A stretch of DNA of 64,000 nucleotides from DASZIT01 sp035948855 (GTDB taxonomy: Bacteria > Actinomycetota > Acidimicrobiia > Acidimicrobiales > RAAP-2), in contig DASZIT010000052.1 in the NCBI GenBank assembly GCA_035948855.1, positions 38,880 to 102,879 on the forward strand, in the 5' to 3' direction. Of this stretch, positions 51,063 through 58,584 are shown in pieces. Numbering within the stretch: the stretch's first letter is position 1; each line of letters starts with the position of its first letter. The translations under genes and the position numbers were made by a program. The notes beneath the pieces were generated by a model, which made no database searches, was not told the origin of the DNA, and worked only from the letters and a program-made list of their open reading frames with translations.

Positions 51063-52387
51063 CCGGGCCGGGTGGGGCGCCGGGGTCCCCGGTGTTCGAC
51101 GCGGTGGTAGTCGGCGCCGGGCCCGCGGGATCGGCGGCGGCGCTGGCCCTGGCCCGGGCCGGCCGGTCGGTCGTCCTGGTCGAGCGCGGGCCGTTCCCCG
51201 GCGCCAAGAATGTCTACGGCGGGGTGGTCTACGGACGGGTCCTCGACGAGGTGGTGCCCGGGTGGTGGGAGCAGGTGCCGGTCGAGCGCTGGGTGGTCCG
51301 GCGGTCGACGATGATGATGACCGGCACCCAGTCGGTGTCGCTCGACTACCGGTCGGCGGCGTGGGGGGAGGCCCCCTACAACGGGATGACCACCCTCCGG
51401 TCGCGGTTCGACAGCTGGCTGGCGGCCAAGGCCGTCGAGGCCGGCGCCGTCCTGGTCACCTCCACCGTCGCCACCCACCTGTTGCGGGACGCCGGCGGGC
51501 GGATCGTCGGGGTCCGCACCGATCGCGAGCAGGGGGAGCTGTGGGCCAAGGTGGTGGTGGCCGCCGACGGGGTCAACTCGTTCCTGGCCAAGGAAGCCGG
51601 GTTGATGCCGGTGGCCGAGGCCTCCCATCACACCCTCGGGGTGAAAGAGGTGCTGGACCTCCCCCGCCAGGTCATCGACGAGCGGTTCGGCCTGCGGGGG
51701 GACGAGGGTGTCGACATCGAGATGCTGGGCTGCACCCGGGGCATCCCCGGGGGCGGGTTCCTCTATACCAATGCCGACACCGTGAGCCTCGGGGTGGTGT
51801 TGTCGCTGACCCACCTGGCCGAGGCCAAGGTGCGACCCGAGGAGTTGATCGCCGACCTCAAAGCTCATCCCTCCATCGCCCCCTACCTGCGGGACGCCAC
51901 CCTGCGCGAGTACTCGGCCCACCTGATCCCCGAAGGGGGCTACGACACCATGCCGGTGATGGTGACCGACGGGATGCTGGTGGCCGGCGACGCCGCCGGG
52001 ATGACCCTGGCCGCCGGGCTGTGGCTGGAGGGGGTCAACTTCGCCATCGGCTCCGGTCTGGCCGCCGGTCGTGCCATCGACCGGGCCATCACCACCGGCG
52101 ACTGTTCCGCCCGGGGACTCGCCTCCTACCGGGCCGACCTGGAGGGCCAGTTCGTGCTGGCCGACCACAAACGGCTGCGCAAGGCCCCGGGGCTGGTGCT
52201 GTCCGAGCGGATCCAGCAGCGCTACCCGGGGTTGGTCTGCGACCTGGTGGAGGGGATGTTCACCGTCACCAACCCGACGCCCAAGCGGGGAGCCTTCCGG
52301 GTCACCCGGTCGGCGGCGGCCAAGCACGGGGTCAAGCTCCGGCAACTGGCCGCCGACACCGTTCGGGCGGCGAGGATCTTCGGGTGA
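51059..52387 (+). CDS. FixC-like FAD-dependent oxidoreductase (ETF:quinone-type)
   Basis: The 442-residue flavoprotein starts with FDAVVVGAGPAGSAAALALARAG for FAD binding (about 14) and has GAKNVYGGVVYGR, the FixC signature, ADGVNSFLAKEAGL and VAGDAAGMTLAAGLWLEGVNFA (about 302). FixC accepts electrons from ETF and hands them to the quinone pool, with FixX as its ferredoxin-type partner. The gene for FixX follows directly with a 4-bp overlap. A membrane helix is not obvious, so it is likely peripheral. Here it sits inside the mycofactocin operon. Confidence 0.9.
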   Translation: MTGPGGAPGSPVFDAVVVGAGPAGSAAALALARAGRSVVLVERGPFPGAKNVYGGVVYGRVLDEVVPGWWEQVPVERWVVRRSTMMMTGTQSVSLDYRSAAWGEAPYNGMTTLRSRFDSWLAAKAVEAGAVLVTSTVATHLLRDAGGRIVGVRTDREQGELWAKVVVAADGVNSFLAKEAGLMPVAEASHHTLGVKEVLDLPRQVIDERFGLRGDEGVDIEMLGCTRGIPGGGFLYTNADTVSLGVVLSLTHLAEAKVRPEELIADLKAHPSIAPYLRDATLREYSAHLIPEGGYDTMPVMVTDGMLVAGDAAGMTLAAGLWLEGVNFAIGSGLAAGRAIDRAITTGDCSARGLASYRADLEGQFVLADHKRLRKAPGLVLSERIQQRYPGLVCDLVEGMFTVTNPTPKRGAFRVTRSAAAKHGVKLRQLAADTVRAARIFG

Positions 52388-52722
52388 GCCGGGCGGCCGG
52401 AGCACTCGGGCGGCCCGACCCGGTGCCGGGTGGCCCATGGCGGGGCATCTCCTTCGAGGACCGGATGGCTACCGTCGAGTTCCGGGTCGGGGCCCGGGCC
52501 CACATCGTGGTCGACTCGGATGTGTGCCGGTCGTGCACCACCCAGGCCTGCGTCACCGCCTGTCCGGCCAACCTCTTCGCCCCCACCTCGGACGGAGGCA
52601 TCCTCTTCAACTACGAGGAGTGCTTCGAGTGCGGGACCTGCTACATGATCTGCAACCACGACGGCGCCATCGCCTGGACCTATCCCGACGGCGGCCAGGG
52701 GGTCGTCTTCCACCATGGATGA
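52384..52722 (+). CDS. FixX-like ferredoxin
   Basis: The 112-residue protein has two cysteine groups for iron-sulfur clusters: CRSCTTQACVTACPANLF and ECFECGTCYMICNHDGAI, the FixX pattern. It accompanies FixC in the ETF:quinone system. The GTG at 52384 overlaps the fixC stop, giving a 25-residue extension before MATVEFRVG; the ATG at 52465 is the other candidate. Its stop overlaps the next gene by 8 bp. Confidence 0.88.
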   Translation: MSRAAGALGRPDPVPGGPWRGISFEDRMATVEFRVGARAHIVVDSDVCRSCTTQACVTACPANLFAPTSDGGILFNYEECFECGTCYMICNHDGAIAWTYPDGGQGVVFHHG

Positions 52723-53641
52723 CCGCCGCGACGGCCCGATGGTGGTCGCCTGCGTCCGGATCGGCGACCTCCGGCCCCGGGTCGATCCGCTGACCGGCGC
52801 GGTGGTCCGCGACCAGCTGGGGGCCGGGCTGACGCCGGCCGATGCCGCCGCCCTCGAGTACGCCTTTCGCGTCGCCGGGGCCTGGGCCGGCCACGTGGTG
52901 GTGGTCACCGCCGCGCCTCCGTCGGCCGACCCGTGGCTCCGGGAGGCGGTCGCCCTCGGGGCCACTCCGCTCCGCGTCGGTGTCGGCGCCCCGTCCTCGG
53001 ACCCGGGATACGCCGAGCAACTGGGGGCGGACGAGCGGGCCGAGGCCGACGCCATCGCCGCCGCCCTCGCCGGCTACGGACGGCCGGCCCTGGTTTTGTG
53101 CGGAGACCGGTCGGCGGACCGCGGCACCGGGGCGCTCCCGGCGTTTCTCGCCCACCGGCTGGGGGCGGCCCAGGCGCTGGGTCTGGTCGCGCTCGCCCCC
53201 TCCGACCAGCCGCTGACCCTGGTGGCCGAGCGCCGGCTGGACGGGGGGTGGCGCGAGCGCCTCCGGGTGGCCTGCCCGGCTGTCTGCTCGGTGGAGGGGG
53301 CCGGGATCCGGTTGCGGCGGGCCTCGCTGACCGCCACCCTGGCCGCCCAGGGCACGGTGATCCCGGTCATCGAAGCCGCGGGCGGACCCGGGGAACCCGG
53401 ACCCGGTCTGGAATCGGATGGCGGGGTGCGCCCCTTCCGGCCCCGAACCCGGGTGGTCCCGCCGCCGGAAAGCGATGATCCCCGATTGCGGCTGCTGGCC
53501 CTGACCGGGGCACTGGTGGCCCATGACCCGCCCACCGTCATCGGGCCCGTCGACGCGTCGGGGGCGGCCGACGCCCTGTTCGATTTCCTGAACCGGCACG
53601 GCTATCTCGTCGGGCCGACCGACCGCGAGGCGGGGCGGTGA
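52715..53641 (+). CDS. Electron transfer flavoprotein beta subunit, mycofactocin-associated
   Basis: A 308-residue ETF beta, longer and more divergent than the normal 250-260. The beginning VVACVRIGDLRPRVDPLTGAVV and the nucleotide-binding LVLCGDRSADRGTGALPAFLAHRLG are typical, the latter in the place where ETF beta binds AMP or FAD. The insert between about residue 185 and 260 is rich in arginine and proline. The second half (VVPPPESDDPRLRLLALTG) is less conserved. It pairs with the ETF alpha upstream. It overlaps fixX by 8 bp and mftE by 4 bp (GTGA). It could be either an AMP-bearing or FAD-bearing beta subunit. Confidence 0.78.
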   Translation: MDDRRDGPMVVACVRIGDLRPRVDPLTGAVVRDQLGAGLTPADAAALEYAFRVAGAWAGHVVVVTAAPPSADPWLREAVALGATPLRVGVGAPSSDPGYAEQLGADERAEADAIAAALAGYGRPALVLCGDRSADRGTGALPAFLAHRLGAAQALGLVALAPSDQPLTLVAERRLDGGWRERLRVACPAVCSVEGAGIRLRRASLTATLAAQGTVIPVIEAAGGPGEPGPGLESDGGVRPFRPRTRVVPPPESDDPRLRLLALTGALVAHDPPTVIGPVDASGAADALFDFLNRHGYLVGPTDREAGR

Positions 53642-54339
53642 CCTCGCTGGCCGAACTGGCCTGGCCGGAGGTCGGGAACCTCGCCGGCCGGGGCGGGGTC
53701 CTCCTGGTCCCGGTGGGATCCACCGAACAGCACGGGCCCCACCTGCCGGTGACCACCGACACCGACATCGCGGTGGCCATCGTCTCCCATCCCGCCATCG
53801 GCCTCCGGCTCCCGCACGCCGTCGTCGCCCCTCCTCTCCCCTACGGTTCGTGCGGGGAGCACGACGGGTTCCCCGGGACCCTCTCCATCGGCCAGGAGGC
53901 CACTGAGTTGGTGTTGGTGGAGCTGGGCCGATCGGCCAGCGCAGCGTTCGCGGCGGTGGTGGTCGTCTCCACCCACGGGGGGAACTCGTCACCGGTGGAG
54001 AAGGCGGTGTCCCGGCTGCGCGCCGAGGGCCGGGAGGTGCGGGGGTGGAGCCCGCGGTGGCAAGGTGACGCCCATGCCGGCCACACCGAGACCTCACTGA
54101 TGCTGGCCATCGATCCCGACCGGGTCGATCTGGCGGCGGTGGAGCCGGGAGACCCCCGCCCGCTGGCCGACCTCCTCCCCCGGCTCCGGACCGGGGGGGT
54201 CCGCTCGGTGAGCCCGAACGGGGTGCTCGGCGACCCGACCTCGGCCACCCGGGAAGCGGGTGATCGGCTCCTGAACCGCGCGGTGGACGACCTGATCAGG
54301 TTCGTGGACGGATCCGGCGGCGGCGAGGCACCCCGATGA
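53638..54339 (+). CDS. mftE: Mycofactocin peptidase MftE (creatininase family)
   Basis: A 233-residue metallopeptidase of the creatininase fold. It has the metal-site VPVGSTEQHGPHLPVTTDTDIA (about residue 24), GSCGEHDGFPGTLSIG, VVVVSTHGGNSSPVEKAV and GDAHAGHTETSLMLAI. It cuts the modified MftA to release the C-terminal Val-Tyr-derived dipeptide (AHDP), as shown for mycobacterial MftE. The GTG start overlaps ETF beta by 4 bp, and its stop overlaps the next gene. Confidence 0.94.
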   Translation: MTSLAELAWPEVGNLAGRGGVLLVPVGSTEQHGPHLPVTTDTDIAVAIVSHPAIGLRLPHAVVAPPLPYGSCGEHDGFPGTLSIGQEATELVLVELGRSASAAFAAVVVVSTHGGNSSPVEKAVSRLRAEGREVRGWSPRWQGDAHAGHTETSLMLAIDPDRVDLAAVEPGDPRPLADLLPRLRTGGVRSVSPNGVLGDPTSATREAGDRLLNRAVDDLIRFVDGSGGGEAPR

Positions 54340-55121
54340 CCCGGGTGGCGCTGGTCACCGGGGCGGCCCGGGGGATCGGGGCGGCCACCGTCCTGGCCCT
54401 CGCCGCCTCCGGATGGTCGGTGGTGGCCGTCGACCGGGCGGCGGACGACCCCCGGCTCCCCTACCGGCTCGGCACCGAGGAAGACCTCCGGGCGGTAGTG
54501 GTCTCCACCGGGAGTGCGGAGGTCCTCGCCCACCGGGCGGACACCACCGACCTCGAGGAGATGAGAGCCGCGGTGGCGCGGGCCGAGGAGAATTTCGGGG
54601 GTATCGACGCGGTCATCGCCGTCGCCGGGGTGATTGCCGGGGGGGTGCCCCTGTGGGAGATGCCGGAGGCTGAGCTGCGGGCGGTGATCGACACCGACCT
54701 CGGCGGACCGCTGACCGCCGCCCGGGCCGGGATACCCGCATTGCTCCGCCGTCCGACACCCCGGGAAGGACGCTTCATCGCCGTCGCCTCGGCGGCGGCC
54801 ACCCGGGGGTTGCCGGGGCTGGCCGCCTACGGGGCGGCCAAGGCCGGGGTGGCCGGGTTGGTCCGCGGGCTGGCGGTGGATCTCCGGGGGACGGGGGTGA
54901 CCGCGGTCGGGGTGAGCCCGGGTTCGACGGCCACCCCCCTGCTCGACGAGAGCGCCCGGCTCTACGGCCTGCCCGACGCCGAGGCGTTCGCCGCCCAGGT
55001 ACCGGTCGAGCGGCTGCTGTCCCCCCAGGAGGTGGCCCGGGCCATCGTCTGGCTGGCCGGCCCCGACACCGGGGGCATCACCGGCGCCGTCGTCCCGGTG
55101 GACGGTGGACTGTCTCTTTGA
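54336..55121 (+). CDS. Mycofactocin-coupled SDR oxidoreductase
   Basis: The 261-residue SDR has VALVTGAARGIGAATV at the N-terminus, VAVDRAADDPRLPYRLGTEEDLRAVV, an insert between beta2 and alpha3 that is characteristic of mycofactocin-coupled SDRs with non-exchangeable NAD, and the catalytic YGAAKAGVAGLVRGLA. The NAG motif is replaced by AVAGVIAGG. Such enzymes oxidise an alcohol and use mycofactocin as the electron acceptor. Overlaps mftE by 4 bp (ATGA), and its stop overlaps mftF by 4 bp (TTGA). Confidence 0.86.
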   Translation: MTRVALVTGAARGIGAATVLALAASGWSVVAVDRAADDPRLPYRLGTEEDLRAVVVSTGSAEVLAHRADTTDLEEMRAAVARAEENFGGIDAVIAVAGVIAGGVPLWEMPEAELRAVIDTDLGGPLTAARAGIPALLRRPTPREGRFIAVASAAATRGLPGLAAYGAAKAGVAGLVRGLAVDLRGTGVTAVGVSPGSTATPLLDESARLYGLPDAEAFAAQVPVERLLSPQEVARAIVWLAGPDTGGITGAVVPVDGGLSL

Positions 55122-56560
55122 GCCCGCCGGCTCCCGGGTCCGAACTGCCGTCCGGGTTCCATCTCCTTCTCGACCCGTCGGTGAGGTCCTTCGCCGGCGG
55201 CACCATCCTGGTCGGCGGGCACCCGGGACGAATCCTGAAGCTGGCCCCGGGCGGACCGTCGGCGTTGGCCGCCCTCACCGGCGGCGGGCCACTGACCGGG
55301 GGGCAACGGCAGCTCGGGCGCCGGCTGGTGGAGGCGGGAATGGCCCATCCGGTCCCGCCGCCCGAAGGGTCCGGGATGGTTGCCGATGTCACCGTGGTCA
55401 TCCCGGTTCGGGACCGGAGCGAGTTGCTCGACCAGTGCCTCAGCTCGCTCGGCCGCCACACTGCGGCACTGGTGGTGGACGACGGGTCGCAGGACCCGGG
55501 CCCGGTGGCCGAGGTCTGCCGCCGGCACGGTGCCCGGTTGGTGGTCCGCACCGTCAACGGAGGCCCGGCCGCAGCCCGCAACGCGGGGCTGGCCCAGGTC
55601 GACTCGGAGTTGGTGGCCTTCCTGGACAGCGACTGCGTGGTCCCCGCCGGTTGGCTGGGCCCGCTGGTGCGCATGTTCGACGACCCGGCGGTCGGGGCGG
55701 TGGCGCCCCGCATCCGGCCGTTCGGATCCTCGGGGTCCCCCCGTGACCGCTTCAACCGGGGACGCTCGCCGCTGGACATGGGCCCTCAGCCGAGCCCGGT
55801 GGGACCCGACCGACGGGTCAGGTATGTGCCGACCGCCGCGCTGGTCGCCCGCCGGGTGGCGGTGACCGACGGGTTCGATCCCGGCCTCCGGTTCGGCGAG
55901 GACGTGGACCTGGTCTGGTCCCTGGTCGATGCCGGATGGGAGGTGAGGTACCTGCCGTCGGTGGAGGTCGAACACCACGCCCCCGCCACCTGGGCCGGAC
56001 TGCTGGGCCGGCGGTTTCGCTACGGGACGTCCGCCGGCCCACTCGCCCGGCGGCACCCCGGACGACTGGCTCCGGTGAAGCTCCGGCCCTGGCCGGCGGT
56101 GGCCGCCCTCGCCCTGCTGGCCGGCCGGCCGCGAACATCTGCGCTGGTCACCGCCTTCTACGGCGTCCATTTGGCCCGGCGGGTGCGACGGCTGGACATC
56201 CCCCCGAGCCTGGCGGTGGGCTGGAGCGCCCAGGGGACCGCCTGGACGCTGTTCGGGCTCGGGCGGGCGGCCACGGTGGTGGCCGGCCCGGCGCTGGTCG
56301 CCCTCGGACTGGGACGGGGGAAGCCGGGACGCCGGGTCCGGCGGGCAGCGGTGACCCTGGCCGCGTTGCCCCCGCTGGTCGAGTGGTGGCAGCGGCGCCC
56401 GGATCTCGACCCCCTCCGGTGGTCGGTGGCCTCCATCGTCGATGATGTCGCCTACGGGCTCGGGGTGTGGTCCGGGTGCGTCCGGGCCCGGATGCTCTCC
56501 CCCCTCCTCCCGTCGCTGCAGATGGACGGGAGGGACCCGGATCCGGCCGTCGGCTCTTGA
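55118..56560 (+). CDS. mftF: Mycofactocin glycosyltransferase MftF
   Basis: This 480-residue family 2 glycosyltransferase oligoglycosylates pre-mycofactocin with beta-1,4-glucose units, as known for the mycobacterial enzyme. The GT-A core starts VADVTVVIPVRDRSELLDQCLSSL (about residue 88). It has VVDDGSQDPG and FLDSDCVVPAGWL, the metal-binding DxD variant DSD, then GFDPGLRFGEDVDLVW (the ED motif). The C-terminal region (from about 325) has two hydrophobic segments (VVAGPALVALGLG) and could bind the membrane. The start is a TTG at 55118 overlapping the SDR stop. A perfect hairpin follows the stop. Confidence 0.92.
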   Translation: MSPPAPGSELPSGFHLLLDPSVRSFAGGTILVGGHPGRILKLAPGGPSALAALTGGGPLTGGQRQLGRRLVEAGMAHPVPPPEGSGMVADVTVVIPVRDRSELLDQCLSSLGRHTAALVVDDGSQDPGPVAEVCRRHGARLVVRTVNGGPAAARNAGLAQVDSELVAFLDSDCVVPAGWLGPLVRMFDDPAVGAVAPRIRPFGSSGSPRDRFNRGRSPLDMGPQPSPVGPDRRVRYVPTAALVARRVAVTDGFDPGLRFGEDVDLVWSLVDAGWEVRYLPSVEVEHHAPATWAGLLGRRFRYGTSAGPLARRHPGRLAPVKLRPWPAVAALALLAGRPRTSALVTAFYGVHLARRVRRLDIPPSLAVGWSAQGTAWTLFGLGRAATVVAGPALVALGLGRGKPGRRVRRAAVTLAALPPLVEWWQRRPDLDPLRWSVASIVDDVAYGLGVWSGCVRARMLSPLLPSLQMDGRDPDPAVGS

Positions 56561-56563
56561 CGC

Positions 56564-56589
56564 GGCCGTCCAGCCTCATCTGGACGGCC
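56564..56589 (+). terminator. Hairpin at the end of the mft operon
   Basis: GGCCGTCCAG (56564-56573) pairs perfectly with CTGGACGGCC (56580-56589) around a six-base loop CCTCAT. It begins four bases after the mftF stop. No T-run follows, as in many high-GC actinobacteria, so termination efficiency is uncertain. Confidence 0.65.
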
Positions 56590-57129
56590 ATGCCACCGAA
56601 CCGGATCAGCGGTAGGCGAGCCCGGCATCAAATTGTCGCTTTCCGAGACTTCATCGGCACGCTGGGTGCCCATTGAGAGGCGGCGGATTCGCCGGGGCCC
56701 GAGGGGTAGAAAGCCCATATTCCCTGGTCAACGCCCATGCCCAAAAGTGGCGCCGGCCACATGTATACTCCTGCAAGCGCAATTTGGCTGGGTTGTCCGG
56801 ATTCGTCGGAGAACCCCACCCGGGTTGGAATTCACCGACACTTGGTGCCAAGGCCAGCGCCGCCAGAACCTTGGCGGATGAGCGTGACCACGTGGGGGAA
56901 CGTGTGGCGTAACGCCGCGCGCCTACGTGAGAAGACGACGACGACGATGAACAAGGACTGACCTACGAAGCAATTTTGGGCGTAGACCAACCGGCCGCAC
57001 ACCCTACGGCGTAAAGCCAGGACGACGATGCCTTCCCGCTCGTCGTCCGGGGACCGAATGCAATGGGCCGGAGCCCGCCAACACCGAGCAGAGGAAGGCG
57101 CCTACGCGCGCCCTACGAAGGGAGGTGCC
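56590..57129. other. 540-bp region without a sure gene: leader of the Rpf-like gene
   Basis: This stretch contains a possible -10 TATACT at 56764-56769. A stem of CCGCCA (56860-56865) with TGGCGG (56872-56877) follows. Then comes a possible 27-codon frame from the ATG at 56878 to the TGA at 56959, with a T/K-rich end. The motif CCTACG appears five times (56922, 56962, 57003, 57101, 57112). Taken together this looks like a long structured 5' untranslated region for the gene at 57130, but no known riboswitch consensus could be matched. A ydaO-type c-di-AMP switch was specifically looked for and not found. The small frame has no ribosome site and is not claimed as a gene. Confidence 0.5.
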
Positions 57130-57768
57130 ATGCGGACCCGCATTGCACTCGTGGCGGTTTTCACCGTCGCCATTTTCATTGCCATTAGTTCCGCCGTCCT
57201 GACCCGGCCTGTCAGCTCACAGGCCGCCTCGACGGCACCCCATCAAACCTCGGCGTCGTCGATACCGAGCGCACCGGTTGCGTTCGACTCGTCGAATGCG
57301 CCGGGAAGCCACGCCACCACCGTCTCCGGCCTGGGAGCCTTGCTCTCGCTGGGTGCCGGCACCGTGGCGGCGGCCAGCACCAAGGCCCAACCGGCGCCTG
57401 CACCCGCACCGGTCGCCGCCCTGGCGCCGGTCGTGGTCCCCACTCCGACCCCGGCCCCCGCGCCGGTGGTACCGGCCCCCGCGCCGGCACCGGCACCGGC
57501 CCCCGCGCCGGCACCGGCGGCGGCTACGACCAGCACCGCCAGTGCCGACTCCGCGTATACCGAATGGAGCCGGGTGGCCGTGTGTGAGGAGGGCGGATGG
57601 ATCGGTGCCGCCAGCGCCGACTACCCCGACTCGCTCGGGATCAATGCCACCAATTGGTATGCCAATGGCGGCGGTTCCGATGTCTCCCCGGAGGCGCAGA
57701 TCGCCGTGGCCCAGCGGATCGAGGGCACCAGTTATGTCCCCGACCAGAATGGGTGTGGATCCTGGTAG
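57130..57768 (+). CDS. Secreted Rpf-like (resuscitation-promoting factor domain) protein
   Basis: The 212-residue protein has a signal peptide (about 1-35, MRTRIALVAVFTVAIFIAIS), then a low-complexity Ala/Thr/Pro linker with an APAP run (about 90-130). The C-terminal domain at about 140-212 reads YTEWSRVAVCEEGGW, LGINATNWYANGG and QIAVAQRIEG. This matches the Rpf lysozyme-like domain: the catalytic glutamate is in CEEGG and the disulfide cysteine at the end is in GCGSW. It would cleave peptidoglycan and promote outgrowth. The ATG at 57130 has GGAGG five bases upstream. The untranslated region before it is unusually long. Confidence 0.82.
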   Translation: MRTRIALVAVFTVAIFIAISSAVLTRPVSSQAASTAPHQTSASSIPSAPVAFDSSNAPGSHATTVSGLGALLSLGAGTVAAASTKAQPAPAPAPVAALAPVVVPTPTPAPAPVVPAPAPAPAPAPAPAPAAATTSTASADSAYTEWSRVAVCEEGGWIGAASADYPDSLGINATNWYANGGGSDVSPEAQIAVAQRIEGTSYVPDQNGCGSW

Positions 57769-57841
57769 CCGGTTCGGTCCAGGCATGAGGCGGGAAACCC
57801 GGTACGACTTCGGTCGGTAACCGGAAGATGATCGGATACGG

Positions 57842-57866
57842 CCCGGTCGGCACTCAGCCGGCCGGG
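57842..57866 (+). terminator. Hairpin terminator of the Rpf-like gene
   Basis: CCCGGTCGGC (57842-57851) pairs with GCCGGCCGGG (57857-57866) with one G-T pair, around loop ACTCA. It lies about 74 bases after the stop. No T-run follows, so it would be a hairpin-only terminator. Confidence 0.5.
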
Positions 57867-58000
57867 TCGTCCCGCGACGGGGGCGGCAACCAAGACCGGC
57901 ACGATCGGCGGGGGTGCTCTCGGTCGAGGGTCGGCCAGTTCGGCTTTTTGGACACGACAGAGCACGGGGCGGCCCGGCTACTGGTCGAACCGGGGGCCCC

Positions 58001-58038
58001 AAAACGAAAACGCCGCCAGGAACCTGGGTTCCAGCGGC
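58001..58038 (-). terminator. Rho-independent terminator of the cold-shock gene
   Basis: On the minus strand GCCGC (58038-58034) pairs with GCGGC (58016-58012) and GGAAC (58032-58028) with GTTCC (58023-58019), around a CCAG loop. It is followed by GTTTTCGTTTT (58011-58001). It lies 80 bases after the stop of the cold-shock gene, so it should end that transcript. Confidence 0.75.
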
Positions 58039-58118
58039 TTCAAACGCCACAGGATGCCGACCCGACGGTCACCACCCGGAGGTGGAGCCGTCGGGTCGAC
58101 ACCCGGTGATCGTCAAAT

Positions 58119-58322
58119 TCAGATCTTGCGGACCTGGCTTGCTTGCAGGCCCTTTTGGCCCTGCTTCGTCTCGAATTCCACACGCTGGCCTTCTGCGAGG
58201 TCGCGGAAGCCTTCCATCTGGATTTCGGATTGGTGGACGAAGAGATCATCCCCGCCGCCGTCGGGCGTAATGAAACCAAAGCCCTTCTCGGCGTTGAACC
58301 ACTTGACTGCACCTACTGGCAT
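58119..58322 (-). CDS. Cold-shock protein, CspA family
   Basis: A 67-residue nucleic-acid-binding protein with a single cold-shock domain. RNP1 is KGFGFITPD and RNP2 is DLFVHQSEI. It opens MPVGAVKWFNAEKGFGF and ends QVRKI, normal for the family. The ATG at 58322 has GGAG eight bases upstream; a longer frame upstream lacks support. It is expected to melt RNA structure and be induced by cold or growth. A 90-base untranslated leader precedes it. Confidence 0.95.
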   Translation of the reverse strand: MPVGAVKWFNAEKGFGFITPDGGGDDLFVHQSEIQMEGFRDLAEGQRVEFETKQGQKGLQASQVRKI

Positions 58323-58421
58323 AACTGTCACTCCTTGAGCTGACTTCACGCACTTAATCGCGGGGATCCATTTTGAAGCCCAACCTCCGTCAGCCCGCGT
58401 GAATGGGTCGACGATGGCAAT

Positions 58422-58452
58422 ACCCTAGGCGCATCCTGAGCCGGAGTGTCGA
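58422..58452 (-). promoter_or_regulatory. Candidate promoter of the cold-shock gene
   Basis: On the minus strand TCGACA (58452-58447), a five-of-six -35, is followed after 19 bp by TAGGGT (58427-58422) as -10. Transcription would begin near 58415, giving a leader of about 93 bases, which is usual for cold-shock genes. Confidence 0.4.
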
Positions 58453-58584
58453 TTAATTCCCATTTCGTGCCCCGGGGTGCCTGGCGACGAACGATTTACC
58501 CGTCCGAGCCGACGACATCGGCCCCACCGGAGCTTGTGGGTACGACCGACCACCCGAGGGATGGAGGGGGTGAAACCGCCGGGC

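Larger units (their letters stand above)
57769..58118. other. 350-bp intergenic region with two terminators
   Basis: The region between the Rpf-like gene and the convergent cold-shock gene holds two hairpins described separately. The remainder is GC-rich sequence in which no convincing open frame or RNA gene was seen on either strand. Confidence 0.6.

Noticed and set aside
56881..57129. c-di-AMP (ydaO) riboswitch before the Rpf-like gene
   Set aside because: The conserved GGGGUGAAUC and CCGACAGCUAACCUCGUAGGC-like blocks are not present; only a GGGGGAAC fragment resembles it.
57455..57530. Short tandem repeat as possible microsatellite element
   Set aside because: It encodes the Pro-Ala linker of the Rpf-like protein and keeps the frame; not an independent element.
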